A stretch of DNA of 64,000 nucleotides from Selaginella moellendorffii (Eukaryota > Streptophyta > Lycopodiopsida > Selaginellales > Selaginellaceae), in assembly GCF_000143415.4 (NCBI RefSeq), contig NW_003314323.1, positions 996,499-1,060,498 on the forward strand, read 5' to 3'. Shown piece after piece: positions 1 through 11,658 of this stretch. The position numbers and the translations under genes were made by a program. Within the stretch, counting starts at the first letter, position 1; every line of letters begins with the position of its first letter. The notes under the pieces were generated by a model. It made no database searches. It saw only the letters and a program-made list of their open reading frames with translations, and had not been told where the DNA came from.

Positions 1-899
1 TCCGACCGTTATTTTGCTCCAAGATTCTACAGTTTGGTGTGCATTGACCTTTCCATTGACACTGCAAATGGACACCACAATCAGATGCGGGATCACAAGA
101 AACCAACTTCACTAACTCTAGTTTCACCAAGATCTACGTAAGGAGTTATGAAATGAAAGGACCCTCTCTATTGAAATGTGTTTATGGTCCTAGGGGCATT
201 GTGACATATCCTTTGATATCTGGGCAAATGTTGTAAGAGGCAGATACCGAGCAGATGTATCTCAGGCTAGCGAAGGGGACAAACGAAAGTTAGCTATAAA
301 CATGACGGGATGCAAATAGATTACTAGGCTGGTCCTGCGAAAATCAAAAACCATAATTGAAAACATTGAAAATGCAAAAAGAAAGGTTTATAATATTTTA
401 TAATTTTAAGCAACCAAAGGAATGTAAGTAGGGCATGTGTTTGTAAGTTTAAAAATGCCTCAACCACTTAAATTCCCAAGTAAATAAAGCTGTTTCTATT
501 TTTGGTACAGGTAAACTTTATAGCGTGTGGGCTCATGCAATTTTGAACCCAAAAATGCACCAAAAAATGCTCGACTAGCATTATTCTTTGAATGGCGTGT
601 GGCCTTATATTGCCATAAATGGACGTACACACACAGCATAATTATTCCTTTACACGGCGAATAATCTTGGTGCGGATCGCTGACATGGCATAGTAAAGTT
701 CGAATCACTGACATGGCACAGCTGGATCGAGGCAAGGACATGATGTGACAAAGTTCAACCTCCGACAGCAAAGTCTAGAAGCTACTCAGTTTGAAATTTG
801 TCAGAGGAATCATAAGATCTAGTTTGTCAGAGGATTTGATGTGACGTTCAAGCGTGTGTTATTTTTGAATTCTCGAACTCATTCCTAGGTCTATCATTT

Positions 900-1135
900 T
901 TGTGCGCCGTGTTCTTAGTTCCGCTGAGCGCAGTGAGCGTTGCTTGTGTAAGCGGCATTGTGAGCTGTGGTTTATGCGTCTACGAGCGGTTGCGGCATTG
1001 CGAGCGCTATTGCGAGCGGCAGTTTATGCGAGTGGCAGTTTGTGCGAGCGGCGCTACGAGCAGTTGCGGTGTTGCGAGCGGCACTACGAGTAGTTGCGGT
1101 GTTGCGAGCGGCACTATCTTTGGTGTGGCTACCGC
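900..1135 (+). repeat. GCGAGCGGC-type tandem repeat upstream of gene 1 (element A)
   Basis: Degenerate repeats of a GCGAGCGGCA/TGCGAGCGGT kind fill the presumed promoter or 5' UTR of gene 1. The matching stretch in element B is about 15150-15375. A CTCGCG-rich repeat lies in the equivalent place before gene 2 (17338-17600), so both genes of the element have CG-rich tandem repeats upstream. ORFs read through it are compositional shadows. Confidence 0.7.
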
Positions 1136-1206
1136 TTCCTCTTGATATTCGGCATTTGTGCTTCCTGGTATGTTCACCATGGAATGGCTTAGGACCACAT
1201 TTAGAA

Positions 1207-1396
1207 ATGGCATGAGGCCACATGCCATCTTGGGCCCTTGCAATTTCATGGCTAGCGTATTGTCATGTATGTTTTTACTTGCCTCCAGCTGTGTGTATAT
1301 CAAGATGGCATGAGGCCTCATGCCAATTTTGTGAATGCGAAATTTCACGTGGGTGTCAATAGCATGTTTGAATAATGGCATGTGGCCTCATGCTAT
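1207..1396. repeat. Three copies of the 22-bp element palindrome before gene 1 (element A)
   Basis: Copies at 1207-1228, 1305-1326 and 1375-1396 follow half-site ATGGCRTGNGG plus its reverse complement. They lie before the gene-1 start codon. A CTTTCAG just before the ATG at 1479 looks like a splice acceptor, so they may sit in a 5' UTR intron, as three palindromes do in intron 1 of gene 2. Confidence 0.85.
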
Positions 1397-1478
1397 TGAG
1401 GTTGTTTGGTATGTTATGATTTAGGCCATTCTCCAATCATTTTTTGTATGGTTTTAACTTCTTTTCTGCACTTTCAGA

Positions 1479-4400
1479 ATGGCCTTCAGGGTTGGGGAAA
1501 AGGTTTACATTTTGAATGGTGGGAAGAGAGTTGCAAAAGGGACCCTTGTGTCTATGGATCGGAACTTTGTTATACACTGTCAAAGGCTTGGGGAAGGCAA
1601 TGCTGCTGTATCAGTAGAGACTGTCTTCGATGGGAATGTGGTCGCTATTGAACGAGGAGAGATGGTCGTCGGGGTAAATGTTGTTGTTGCCTTGAAAAAT
1701 CTTCAGAAGAAAGCAAATGTTGGGGACAGCGCAAGTGCGACGCATGTTCCCTCCGTGGATCTTAAGAACCGTGCTACATGGATTCAGGCGAAGGTGTTTC
1801 TAAACAACCCCGAGGGGGAGGTGGTAGCTGAGGGCTTAGCCACAGTTGTCGATCCAAGAGATGCGGTTGCTAATCAAGAATTGGGCTGGGATGATATTGG
1901 AGTTGTGATTTTAGAGGTTGTTGACACAGAAGAAAACAGTCTGACTATTGGAAGCATTGTGCGGTGGAAATTGAGGCACTTAGTGTTTGAGAATGTGAAG
2001 GATTCACAATCAAACACCACTACAATTGATGACAGAACATCTCTTCATGGGAAAAGAAAGTACACCTTCCTAAAGCGCAGCCAAAGGGATCTGAGCAACG
2101 AACCGAAAAGGCAGAAAATGGCGATGGAGGTTCGAATGGTCTCGACAGTTGCTTGTTGCAAGAGGAGGTGCTGTCAACATGCTGATTGGGATGCTATTGA
2201 AGAGGAGAGAGCAAGATACAAGACATTGTCCTGGAAGGCAGCTCGCAATTTTGTGTATGAGGCATTACGGTCATCTGTTGATGCTTCAGAACATCAGGTG
2301 GGGGGCATGGTCTTCCAGAGGGGTTTGGTCTGCATGAAGGCATGGAGAATCATTTATGGAGTCCCTCGAACCACATTCTACAGAATCAAAACTGAGTTCG
2401 AGGAACAAAGGGTTCAACAGGCAGTCCATGGGAACGACGGTACGCACAAAACCAGGGGTCATGTTGTATATGGAGAGGCAATCTTCAAGAGGTTTGTCGA
2501 GATATGTAGCGAGCAGCAACCACATAAAACCCGCCTCTTGGAAGATGGAACACGAGACACCCAACGAGTTCTCCCTTCCATGTATACCAAGGGGGCCATA
2601 TTGGAAGATGTGAATCGGGAACTCCAGAGTAATGGCTACAGGAAGTTGAGCCAATCTAGATTTAGTAGATTGTGGAGCAACAGGTTCAGGGATGTGAGTA
2701 TAGGAAAGTACTCCAGCTTTTCAAAGTGTGACGAGTGCACTGCTATCAAAATGGCTTTGTCGAAGAACTCTTGCAGCGCTCAAGAGCGAGAGACGTTGGT
2801 TAGAAGGCGGCTCGACCACAACATCGAGCAGAGAAGCTGCAGGACTGCATATTATCATAACAGGATTCTCTCCATGGAGAGACCTGACTCTTACCTCTGC
2901 ATCATCCACGACAAAATGGACCAGAAAAAGACGTGCTTACCTCGACTCAATCCTGCCCCCAAGGCAATCTCTTCATCCATGCAGCTGTCTGTGTCTCTGT
3001 TTGGCATAATCGCTCATGGGCATGGTGCCCAGAACTATGGGAACTTCTTTGTACCTCTATGGGGTGGCGGGGGTGCAAACATGATGATTGCGTCCCTAGC
3101 AAAACACTTAAGGTCTCTGCAAAGTGCGCAGACTGAGCTGAACGGCCAACCCTTGCATAAGGCCCTTGTCGATTGAACCCCATACAGGGTTCAGCTGGAG
3201 GAGGAGCAAAGGCTTGCAGTATCGCGTGGGGCCCCATGCCATCCCAGTGAATATGTTGGCCGTCAGATTGTAGGGTTATCACGTGAGGCCTCATGCCATT
3301 CCGACGAGGCTGGTCGCCCGGTGAATGCACAGCCTCATCCAAACGAAGCAGAATCTCAAGGAAGTTCTTGCGGCCGATGTGGCCTTCCACCCCATCTTCT
3401 GCTCCAAACAGACAATGCTGGCAGTGAGAACAAAAACATGTACGTCTTTGCGTACTTGGCGATGCTTGTTGCCAAAGGCATATTTGAAACGGTTACACTT
3501 GGCTTTCTCATGGTTGGGCACACTCATGAAGACGTCGATGCCATGTTCAGTCACCTAGCAGAGTCCCTCCGGCGATCCAATGTCCTCACCCTCCCACAAC
3601 TCTACGATGAATTCCAAAATTGCATCAAAGGCACTGTTGAAGCTGCACTTCTGACAGAGGTTCCAGACTTTAAGGGGTTTGTAAGAGGCTACATCAGGGA
3701 CGGATCCGAAACGCTGATTGGCCACTCCAAGCCTCTTCAGTTTCATTTCAGCATGTGTGACGGTGCTCCAGTGATGAGGTACAAGATGAGAGAATGGGAC
3801 ACAGTGTGGCTGCCAGTGGACGGCATTGAACTCTTCAAGAGAGATCCCATAACTGGGGAACCTATGATTCCTTAGGGTTCCCCACGGCCGATGCACCCGG
3901 ATGGACTCAAAGACTAGGAAAGTATAGTGGCCGGGATTAGACAGCATATTGCCTTCTGGAAGAGGGGGTTGGTGTTTGGTGGAGAATCCTATTTTCAGAG
4001 GTGCAAGCCTTTGCTCGAATACTGGGAGAAGATTATATCTGCTATCCAAAATGGGCCGGTTGTATATGAAGAATTGGAAGAGTCCTTTTGGCCAGAACCC
4101 AGAGCACCAGATAGTAGCGGAACAATGTCGTCTGGAAATGCAGTGACAGATAACGATGTTGAGGATCACTATTGTGGGCCGAGGAACAAGAAGCCGGATT
4201 CAGCATTCAATCCAGTACAGGTCTGCAAAGGAATGGTCGTGCTTGTCAGACCCAGTAATAAAAAACAAATGATATGGGTGGGGCGCTACATCACTGATGC
4301 AGAGGAGGACGCGGAAACTAACTCCTTCAATGTAACTGTGGAGTGGTTCAAGCCAAGTTCCGGATATACGAAGGATTGCCTAGAAAAGAGATGGGTGCTG

Positions 4401-4620
4401 AATCCAAGGGATCCCAGCATGAGCATATCGGTGGATAATGTTGTGCATGGTTGGATGCGGAAGCAGAGTGCCACCATCACCTTGCCAGACCATGCAAGAG
4501 ATGCAGCAAGAGCATTCATAACCCGGGTTCAAGGTGAGATTCATTAATATTCCTTTACTAAGTTTCTAATGTATTTTATTTCAAGGTGAACAATCCGAAT
4601 CTGAATCAGAGGAGGCCTGA
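1479..4620 (+). pseudogene. Gene 1 of element A: DDE-type DUF8039/DUF7869-like transposase, three in-frame stops
   Basis: The copy matches element B gene 1 codon for codon: exon 1479-4533, intron 4534-4585 (GT..AG, 52 nt), exon 4586-4620, 1030 codons in all. Three nonsense codons interrupt it: TGA at 3174-3176 (CGA in element B), TAG at 3873-3875 (shared with element B) and TAG at 3915-3917 (CAG in element B). All three fit C-to-T change. The N-terminus has two DUF8039-like segments. The C-terminal core has an IIHDKMDQ motif, then TDNAGSENKN and GHTHEDVD, which look like the acidic positions of a DDE nuclease and resemble DUF7869. The two extra stops make this the more decayed copy. Confidence 0.75.
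3221..3299. repeat. Two element palindromes inside gene 1 coding sequence (element A)
   Basis: Palindromes at 3221-3242 and 3278-3299 lie in the reading frame between the IIHDKMDQ and TDNAGSENKN motifs. They are read as related peptides (SRGAPCHPSE and SREASCHSDE). The element B counterparts are near 12980-13060. Confidence 0.8.
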
Positions 4621-4733
4621 TATAGTGTGTGAGGTAAAACAAAGATGATGTGACATATGCATTTACCAATCACACGTGCATAAATCTAATAATATGGCGT
4701 GTGGCCCATATTAATGGCACATAAACCCATATT

Positions 4734-5093
4734 GTGGGCTTATGTACTTTATGTACCATCATTCCCTTGCAGCGTGTGTGTTGGTTTCCTTTTATAACAC
4801 AACGAACTCCATATTTTAGGGTGAAGAGCGTTCTCATGGCAAGCACAAAATCTGTAAGTGAGGCAGAAAAGGAGACGGAGAAGGAGATAGGTGAAGATGT
4901 AGAATATATAAGTCTTCCAAACTCCCCGTACTATACTCCAGGTGATCATTTTTCTGAACAAACGGCAATATTAACAACTATCGAGAACGCCCCAGTAACG
5001 TCAGAGACAACAATCCAAAGCAAAACAACTGACCCAGAGAAGGATGATAGTACCGCTGAGAGTACCAAAAAGGAGGTGTCCACTAGCGCTTAG
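4734..5093 (+). CDS. Small acidic Ser/Thr/Glu-rich ORF downstream of gene 1 (element A)
   Basis: This open frame is intact in both element copies, with two substitutions in the 119-residue translation. A likelier start is the internal ATG at 4836 (MASTKSVSEAEKE), giving a short acidic, low-complexity peptide. CCTTGCAG just upstream resembles a splice acceptor, so it could be a 3' exon of a longer transcript. No domain recognised. Its conservation may only reflect the recent duplication. Confidence 0.3.
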   Translation: MGLCTLCTIIPLQRVCWFPFITQRTPYFRVKSVLMASTKSVSEAEKETEKEIGEDVEYISLPNSPYYTPGDHFSEQTAILTTIENAPVTSETTIQSKTTDPEKDDSTAESTKKEVSTSA

Positions 5094-5100
5094 GCTTATA

Positions 5101-5122
5101 ATGGCGTGTGCCCTCATGCCAT
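5101..5122. repeat. Element palindrome downstream of the small ORF (element A)
   Basis: This copy has a CCC core instead of GGCC. Weaker copies follow near 5190 and 5510, and a divergent one lies near 4693. The rest of 5123-5732 is AT-rich subterminal sequence without a gene. Confidence 0.75.
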
Positions 5123-5732
5123 TTACTTGATCACCAAATACCCTTTTCCCTTTGCACTAGTATATCTTAATACCGGTCTGAGAAATAGAATGGCATGTGC
5201 CCTCAGGCCTTTTACTAAATCACCTTTGAAAGAAATGCAAGCCTCTATGTCGTAAAAAAAAGGTACTAGAGAAATTCCTTAATAATATGAATGTTATTTA
5301 GTTTCATGAAAATACACTAAGGGTGGTCAAATGAGTTAAATGACTTCTCCAGACTAGCAATGCCTCTTGCTACACCTTCACAATTAGATTCGTTAGAAAA
5401 AGATAACATTGAATAATATCTAAATGTTCTCACCATTAAGTGATATGTCTGGCTAATAGGAATGACGTTCATCTTGGAAAGCTCACCACACGCTTAATGA
5501 ACAAACAAATAGTGTGTGCGCGCATGCCATCGCTCTTCTTTAGCTTCAGATTCGGCTTGTTCACCTTGACAATGAGATTTATTATACAACCAGATGGACT
5601 CAATCTGGACATAAAGTCACCGCGCTAGTCACCATGCCCCAGATATGTCTAGCCCCTGGACAAAAAACATATAATTTCACGTCATTTTCAAATACTTAAA
5701 AATTTGTACCTAGTCCCATTTTACTGAATAAA

Positions 5733-5753
5733 TCCCACTTTAACGAAATAGAG
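5733..5753 (-). repeat. Terminal inverted repeat of element A
   Basis: The reverse complement begins CTCTATTTCGTTAAAGTGGG and continues one more base. It is identical to both termini of element B (10526-10546 and 23819-23839). The bases outside it (CTTCTTCG) belong to an LTR that is split between here and 23840. Confidence 0.85.
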
Positions 5754-6341
5754 CTTCTTCGCTATCATGCCCTTTGTGTTAGTCTCATTTCAGTCCTAAA
5801 TGCTATTTATAGAAAGTGTCTAGATTCGCTCATTTGGCATCTTTACGGAATGTAGAGGTCGGCCTGAACACAATGGTGTTTGTCCCGTGTCCAAATTTGC
5901 AATTTAGCACCATTCCATATTTAGTAAGTTTTGAGCTTGTCCTAGAGACTAACTCTTGGTACTAAGGGAGGCTTGGGGTGAAAGCCCAAAGCGTGTGTTC
6001 CTCAAGGGGGGGGGGGCTATGGGGGTTCCAAATGTATAGTAGGGATAGTGGTTGGAATGCATATCTGATTACCTGAGACATTAGTTTGGCTTTTGCTGGG
6101 CTATGTCGCTCTTTGTTCTGCGTCTGGCTTAGGTCTAAGCCAAAGCTCCATGCTGCTCTAGTTGGTGGAGTACCCTCCTCCTCGCGTTAGACCACCAGTA
6201 TGCCAAAATTGTGCCAGACTCTATCTGACACCATTTTGCGTGTAGGTGCTAGATACGGGGAGCTGGTGCTCGTGGGATTGTACCGAACCCTCGTTTGTAA
6301 TGCAATGGGCTTGGAGTTTGGCTCCAAATTCATGTGCACTA
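5754..6341 (+). repeat. Displaced half of the gypsy 3' LTR
   Basis: This is the outer part of an LTR of the same family as 29691-30608, ending in GCACTACA at 6341. It completes the truncated LTR at 23840-24180: the two halves join at the transposon insertion point. It shares sub-family variants with 29691-30608 (for example GACCTCTAC) that other LTR copies here lack. It is followed by TAACC, the reverse complement of the GGTTA that follows the gypsy 5' LTR at 30609. A G-run lies near 6007. Confidence 0.8.
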
Positions 6342-7852
6342 CATAACCAAAGTCGAAGATACCTTACTCAGTATCCGAGATTAATTCTTCAACAATACTC
6401 AAGTATATATAACACATTATCAAAGAGTGATTCACCACATCCAAGACTCAATAAAATCTAATACCACAGACTAAACATAACCAAATGATATCAATAGAAG
6501 TATAGTCAATATGCTAACATAGAAAAACCATGCAAGTTTAATGATATGATCCTCCGCAACACCACCCAGTAAAGCAAGCTCATCATTGCTAAATCATCAT
6601 CGAGCGAAGCACGTGTTCCAGTCTTTGATAAAGTCTAGAAGCAATCATTAGTTGCAAATCAACTAACAATCACTTTTCAACTTGCCTTCACAAAACCCAA
6701 ATACTAAATTCATATCATCAAGTCATATGCTTGTTTAACATGAATATAATATCCTAAATATAAGATATAGGAACATGGACAAGCACAAACTAAGTGACTA
6801 CTCGAATCCAACTCAACCGCAATAAACTCACCAATATGTTTAGCCAATAGCTCTTAGTATGCCTTGAAGAGGCTTGCTATGCATGATTAACACTTAGTCG
6901 AAACTATAGTAAAGATCATGAAATGGACTCATGTTAGTACATAACCTCCTGATAGACAAGCTATAATATGGGTACCAACATCTCAACTTTAAACAACTAA
7001 GTTGGATATCACCATCCTTAGCTAAGATGCAAAGCTACCAAGACCAAGTCAGGATCAATGAGAGCTCACTACTCTCATAGAGTCTTAACGAAATACAAGG
7101 TGCAACCTACCACCTAGCAAAGTTCTACAAAAGAAAAACACAAAGGTTACCTTTCTAGAAAAGTGCAATAGCCACTTTTCTACACCAACTCTAAACCTTA
7201 TTCAACTCAATTGCCTTATCTCTAAAAGTTAGTATCCCTTTCAGGTTGCATCATACAAACTATCTACTAAGGTGTAAACCAACTAAAGTCAACTCCAGCC
7301 CCTTCATTAATTTGTACTGGCTTACAAAAACGGAATGGTTTTCGAGAAATGTAACTGACAAACTAGCCATTACAAAAGCCTAAGAAAATTTGTGAAAAAT
7401 TTTCCATCTTAGAGAAAGAATGACTCTTTATCCAAGAATGCAAACTTTCAAGACTCAACCAACTTTTTTCTACCAACAACTTCACATATATTCACCTCAA
7501 CACAAATTCTCATGACCCAATAACATGCTTAAGTATCAAACATCATACCCATAATTCTGACATTTAATACTAACATCTGCAAAATGCAAAATGAACATTT
7601 AAAGCTTGATCACAAAAATTATATCTTTAGATATTCACATTGCACTAACACTCTTCTTCAACCACTTTCAAGATCTAATATGAAGCCAAAACACTAATTA
7701 AAAAAATGACATGAAAAATTAAGCTCTAAGAAAAATTTCTCATCACTTGAAATAACAATGCCACTTCCACTAACACAAGTGTTAGCAATGCTAATACTTC
7801 AACTACACACTTTCTCCATCTAACAACCTACTCCAAATGCTAACGGATAAAC
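6342..7852 (-). mobile_element. Inverted, displaced 5' part of LARD copy 2 (non-coding)
   Basis: Read on the minus strand this matches the LARD interior at about 37.8-39.29 kb. Its first bases (TAACC) are the gypsy target duplication; the matching other half of the LARD starts at 30609. AT-rich, no sustained frame, no genes seen. Confidence 0.7.
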
Positions 7853-8029
7853 CGATAACGGATAAACGAGCCACTAAATGAAGGAATAGAGCCAAACTCC
7901 TAAGGTTGAAGCCAATGAGTAAAGGAATTAGAGCATGGAGTAACTCTCAAGTGTATAGCCCAAGGAGTGAAGGGACAGGAGTATGGAGTGACTTAGAATA
8001 GTCCTAGAGTATCCAGCATCCCAATGCTA
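7853..8029 (-). repeat. Remnant of the LARD copy 2 5' LTR
   Basis: The reverse complement matches LARD LTR sequence (the GGAGTAACTC / TAGCCCAAGGAG region). It joins directly to LARD interior at about 7853, so the LTR end, primer-binding site and first part of the interior are deleted. The LTR continues at 9685-10493 on the far side of an inserted LTR. Confidence 0.6.
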
Positions 8030-9684
8030 GTGTCGCAAATGTGACTTCGAAAGATATTTGTCGGCCAATCCTTACGGACACTCTTTCCTTACTACCATGA
8101 TAGTAAGATGTTGGTACTACTGGTTCTCATCATTAGCCCCTCTTGTCCAAATGTTAGTAAACTAGGCTTAACATTTGTATTTAGCCAGATGGACATAAAG
8201 TAGGAACTCTTATGTGTATCTAGCTGAGCATTCTTAGCCTAGCTTTTAGTTTTCTTTTGCTCTATCTTGCATTAGCTTGGCAAGAACCCTTGTGTATTGA
8301 GATTAATCCCTCAATATCACTAGATGATAGCTTACTGTGTCTGCCAAGCACCCTTGCTATCATGCCTTTTGTATTAGTTTCATTTCGGTCCTAAATGCTA
8401 ATTATGGAAAGTGTCTAGATTTGCTCATTTGGCATATCTACAAAATGTAGATATTGGCTTGAACACAATGGTGTTCATCCCGTACCCAAATTCGCAATTT
8501 AGGGATATTCCATATTTAGTAAGTTTTGAGCTTGTACTTCAACTACACACTTTCTCCATCCAACAACCTACTCCAAGTGCTAACGGATAAACCGATAACG
8601 AATAAACAAGCCACTAAATGAAGGAACAGAGCTAAACTCCTAAGGTTGAAGCCAATGAGTAAAGGAATTAGAGCATGGAGTAACTCTCAAGTGTATAGCC
8701 TAAGGAGTGAAGGGATAGGAGTATGGAGTGACTTGGAATCGTCCTAGAGTATCCAGCATCCCAATGCTAGTGTCGCAAATGTGACTTCGAAAGATATTTG
8801 TCGGCCAATCCTTACGGACACTCTTTCCTTACTGCCATGATAGTAAGATGTTGGTACTACTGGTTCCCATCATTAGCCCCTCTTGTCCAAGTGTTAGTAA
8901 ACTAGGCTTAACATTTGTATTTAGCCAGATGGACATAAAGTAGGAACTCTTATGTGTTTCTAGCTGAGCATTCTTGATATTGAGGGATTAATCTCAATAC
9001 ATAAGGGTTCGTGCCAAGCTAATGCAAGATAGAGCAAAAGAAAACTAAAAGCTAGGCTGCCGGATGATAGCTTACTGTGTCTGCCAAGCACCCTCGCTAT
9101 CATGCCTTTTGTATTAGTTTCATTTCGGTCCCAAATGCTAATTATGGAAAATGTCTAGATTTGTTCATTTGGCATATCTACAAAATGTAAATATTGACTT
9201 GAACACAATGGTGTTCATCCCGTGTCCAAATTCGTAATTTAAAGATATTCCATATTTAGTAAGTTTCAAGCTTGTCTCAGAGACTAACTCTTAGTATTAA
9301 GGGAGGCTTGCGGTGAAAGCCCAAAACGTGCGTTCCTCAAGAAGGAGGGGGGGGCCTATGAGGGGTTCCAAATGTATAATAGGGATAGTGGTTGGAATGC
9401 ATGTTTGACCACTTAAGACATTAGTTTGGCTCCTGCTGGGCTATGTCACTCTTTGTTCTCCATCTGGCTTGGGTTTAAACTTAAGCTCCATGCTGCTTTA
9501 GTTGGTGGGGTATCCACCTCCTCGCGTTAGGCCACCGATATGCCAAAATTGTGCCAAACTCCGTCTGACACCATTTTGCATGCAAGCACTAAATATGGGG
9601 AGCTGGTGCTTGTGGGATTGTATTAGACCCTTGTTTCGTAGTGCAATGGGTTTGGAGTTCGGCTCCAAATTCAGGTGCACTACA
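8030..9684 (+). mobile_element. Solo LTR with an internal tandem duplication
   Basis: It starts TGTCGCAAATG and ends GCACTACA. The flanks are GCTAG on the left and ACTAG on the right, a likely 5-bp target duplication with one mismatch. A block of about 740 bp (7795-8534: 235 bp of left flank plus about 505 bp of LTR) is repeated from 8535. The second unit carries an 83-bp inversion at 8976-9058 relative to 8236-8318. Confidence 0.65.
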
Positions 9685-10493
9685 ACTAGGACTAGCACAT
9701 AAAACGAAGCCAAACGGAGTTTGGTGCTATTTCAATATACCGGTGGCTTAATACGAGGATATAGGTACTCCACCAGTTAGTATAGTGTGGAACTTGGGCT
9801 TAAACCCAAGCTAGATGCAGAATTAGGACAAACACACAAGCAAGAGTTAGATTATGCCTTAGGTTGGTCAACTATACCTAACATGGCCACTATCCCTATT
9901 ATACATTTTGAAACCCCCTATAACCCCCCCCCCCCCCTCCCCTTGAGGAACACATGCTTTTTAGCTGGTTGGTCTCTAAGACAACTCTAAGACAAGCTTC
10001 TAAGACAAGCTTGAAACTTACTAAATATGAAATGTCCTTAAATTGCGAATTTGAATATGGGACGAACACCATTATGTTCAAGACAATCTTTACGTTCTAT
10101 AAATATGCTAAATGAGCAAATCTAGACACTTTCCATAAATAGCATTTGGGACTAAAATGAGACTAACACAAAAAGCATGATAGCGAGGGTGTTTAGCAGA
10201 CATAGTAAACTATCATCTAGCAATATTGAGGGACTATTCTCAATACACAAAGGTTCTTGTCACTAGCCAGTGCAAAACACAACGAGATGGGAACTCTTTA
10301 CCAGGCTAAGTATGCTTAGCTAATAATATGTAAAAATTCTGTCCTTATACTCGTTCGGTCTAAGTACACTCGAAATGCCTAATTAACTCCACTAGCACAA
10401 GAGGGACCTCCTGCCATCGTGATAATAAAGAAAGAGTATCCGTAAGGATTAGCTGACAAGTAACTTTTGATACCCGAAGTCACATTTGTGACA
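9685..10493 (-). repeat. LARD copy 2 5' LTR, main part
   Basis: On the minus strand it begins TGTCACAAATGTGACTTCGG at 10493 and matches the LARD LTRs at 35377 and 41175. It is interrupted at 9684 by the solo LTR. A C-run lies near 9927-9940. The 32 bases 10494-10525 separate it from element B and would have been the flank of element A before the inversion. Confidence 0.65.
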
Positions 10494-10525
10494 ATTAACA
10501 TGCTTGAGAGTTGTGGACTTGAATG

Positions 10526-10546
10526 CTCTATTTCGTTAAAGTGGGA
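10526..10546 (+). repeat. Left terminal inverted repeat of element B
   Basis: Reads CTCTATTTCGTTAAAGTGGG plus A. Identical to the right end at 23819-23839 in inverse orientation. A related motif (ATGGGACTAGG) recurs about 20 bp inside. Confidence 0.85.
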
Positions 10547-11185
10547 TTTATTCAGTAAAATGGGACTAGGTACAAATTTTCAAGTATTTGAAAATGACGT
10601 GAAATTATATGTTTTTTGTCCAGGGGCTAGACATATCTGGGGCATGGTGACTAGCGCGGTGACTTTATGTCCAGACTGAGTCCATCTGGTTGTATAATAA
10701 ATCTCATTGTCAAGGTGAACAAGCCGAATCTGAAGCTAAAGAAGAGCGATGGCATGCGCGCACACACTATTTGTTTGTTCATTGAGCGTGTGGTGAGCTT
10801 TCCAAGATGAACGTCATTCCTATTAGCCAAACATATCACTTAATGGTGAGAACATTTAGATATTATTCAATGTTATCTTTTTCTAACGAATCTAATTGTG
10901 AAGGTGTAGCAAGAGGCATTGCTAGTCTGGAGAAGTCATTTAACTCATTTGACCACCCTTAGTGTATTTTCATGAAACTAAATAACATTCATATTATTAA
11001 GGAATTTCTCTAGTACCTTTTTTTTACGACATAGAGGCTTGCATTTCTTTCAAAGGTGATTTAGTAAAAGGCCTGAGGGCACATGCCATTCTATTTCTCA
11101 GACCGGTATTAAGATATACTAGTGCAAAGGGAAAAAGGTATTTGGTGATCAAGTAAATGGCATGAGGGCACACGCCATTATAAGC

Positions 11186-11545
11186 CTAAGCACTAGTGGA
11201 CACCTCCTTTTTGGTACTCTCAGCGGTACTATCATCCTTCTCCGGGTCAGTTGTTTTGCTTTGGATTGTTGTCTCTGACATTACTGGGGCGTTCTCGATA
11301 GTTGTTAATATTGCCGTTTGTTCAGAAAAATGATCACCTGGAGTATAGTACGGGGAGTTTGGAAGACTTATATATTCTACATCTTCACCTATCTCCTTCT
11401 CCGTCTCCTTTTCTGCCTCACTTACAGATTTTGTGCTTGCCATGAGAACGCTCTTCACCCTAAAATATGGAGTTCGTTGTGTTATAAAAGGAAACCAACA
11501 CACACGCTGCAAGGGAATGATGGTACATAAAGTACGTAAGCCCAC
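11186..11545 (-). CDS. Small acidic ORF downstream of gene 1 (element B)
   Basis: Counterpart of 4734-5093 with two residue changes. The internal ATG start gives a Glu/Ser/Thr-rich peptide. No domain recognised; it may be a separate small gene or a 3' exon. Confidence 0.3.
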   Translation of the reverse strand: MGLRTLCTIIPLQRVCWFPFITQRTPYFRVKSVLMASTKSVSEAEKETEKEIGEDVEYISLPNSPYYTPGDHFSEQTAILTTIENAPVMSETTIQSKTTDPEKDDSTAESTKKEVSTSA

Positions 11546-11658
11546 AATATGGGTTTATGTGCCATTAATATGGGCCACACGCCATATTATTAGATTTATG
11601 CACGTGTGATTGGTAAATGCATATGTCACATCATCTTTGTTTTACCTCACACACTATA

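Larger units (their letters stand above)
1..5753 (+). mobile_element. Element A: partial copy of a TIR DNA transposon (gene-1 half), cut by the window edge
   Basis: This segment is the near-identical reverse complement of 10526-16383. Only the half carrying gene 1 is present; the rest lies beyond the window start. Its terminus is the 21-bp inverted repeat at 5733-5753. Differences from the other copy are scattered substitutions plus about 100 bp missing relative to 16050-16150, including the TTTAGGG tract. From 1 to about 900 I see no coding sequence, only degenerate versions of the element's palindrome (around 521 and 598). Confidence 0.85.
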
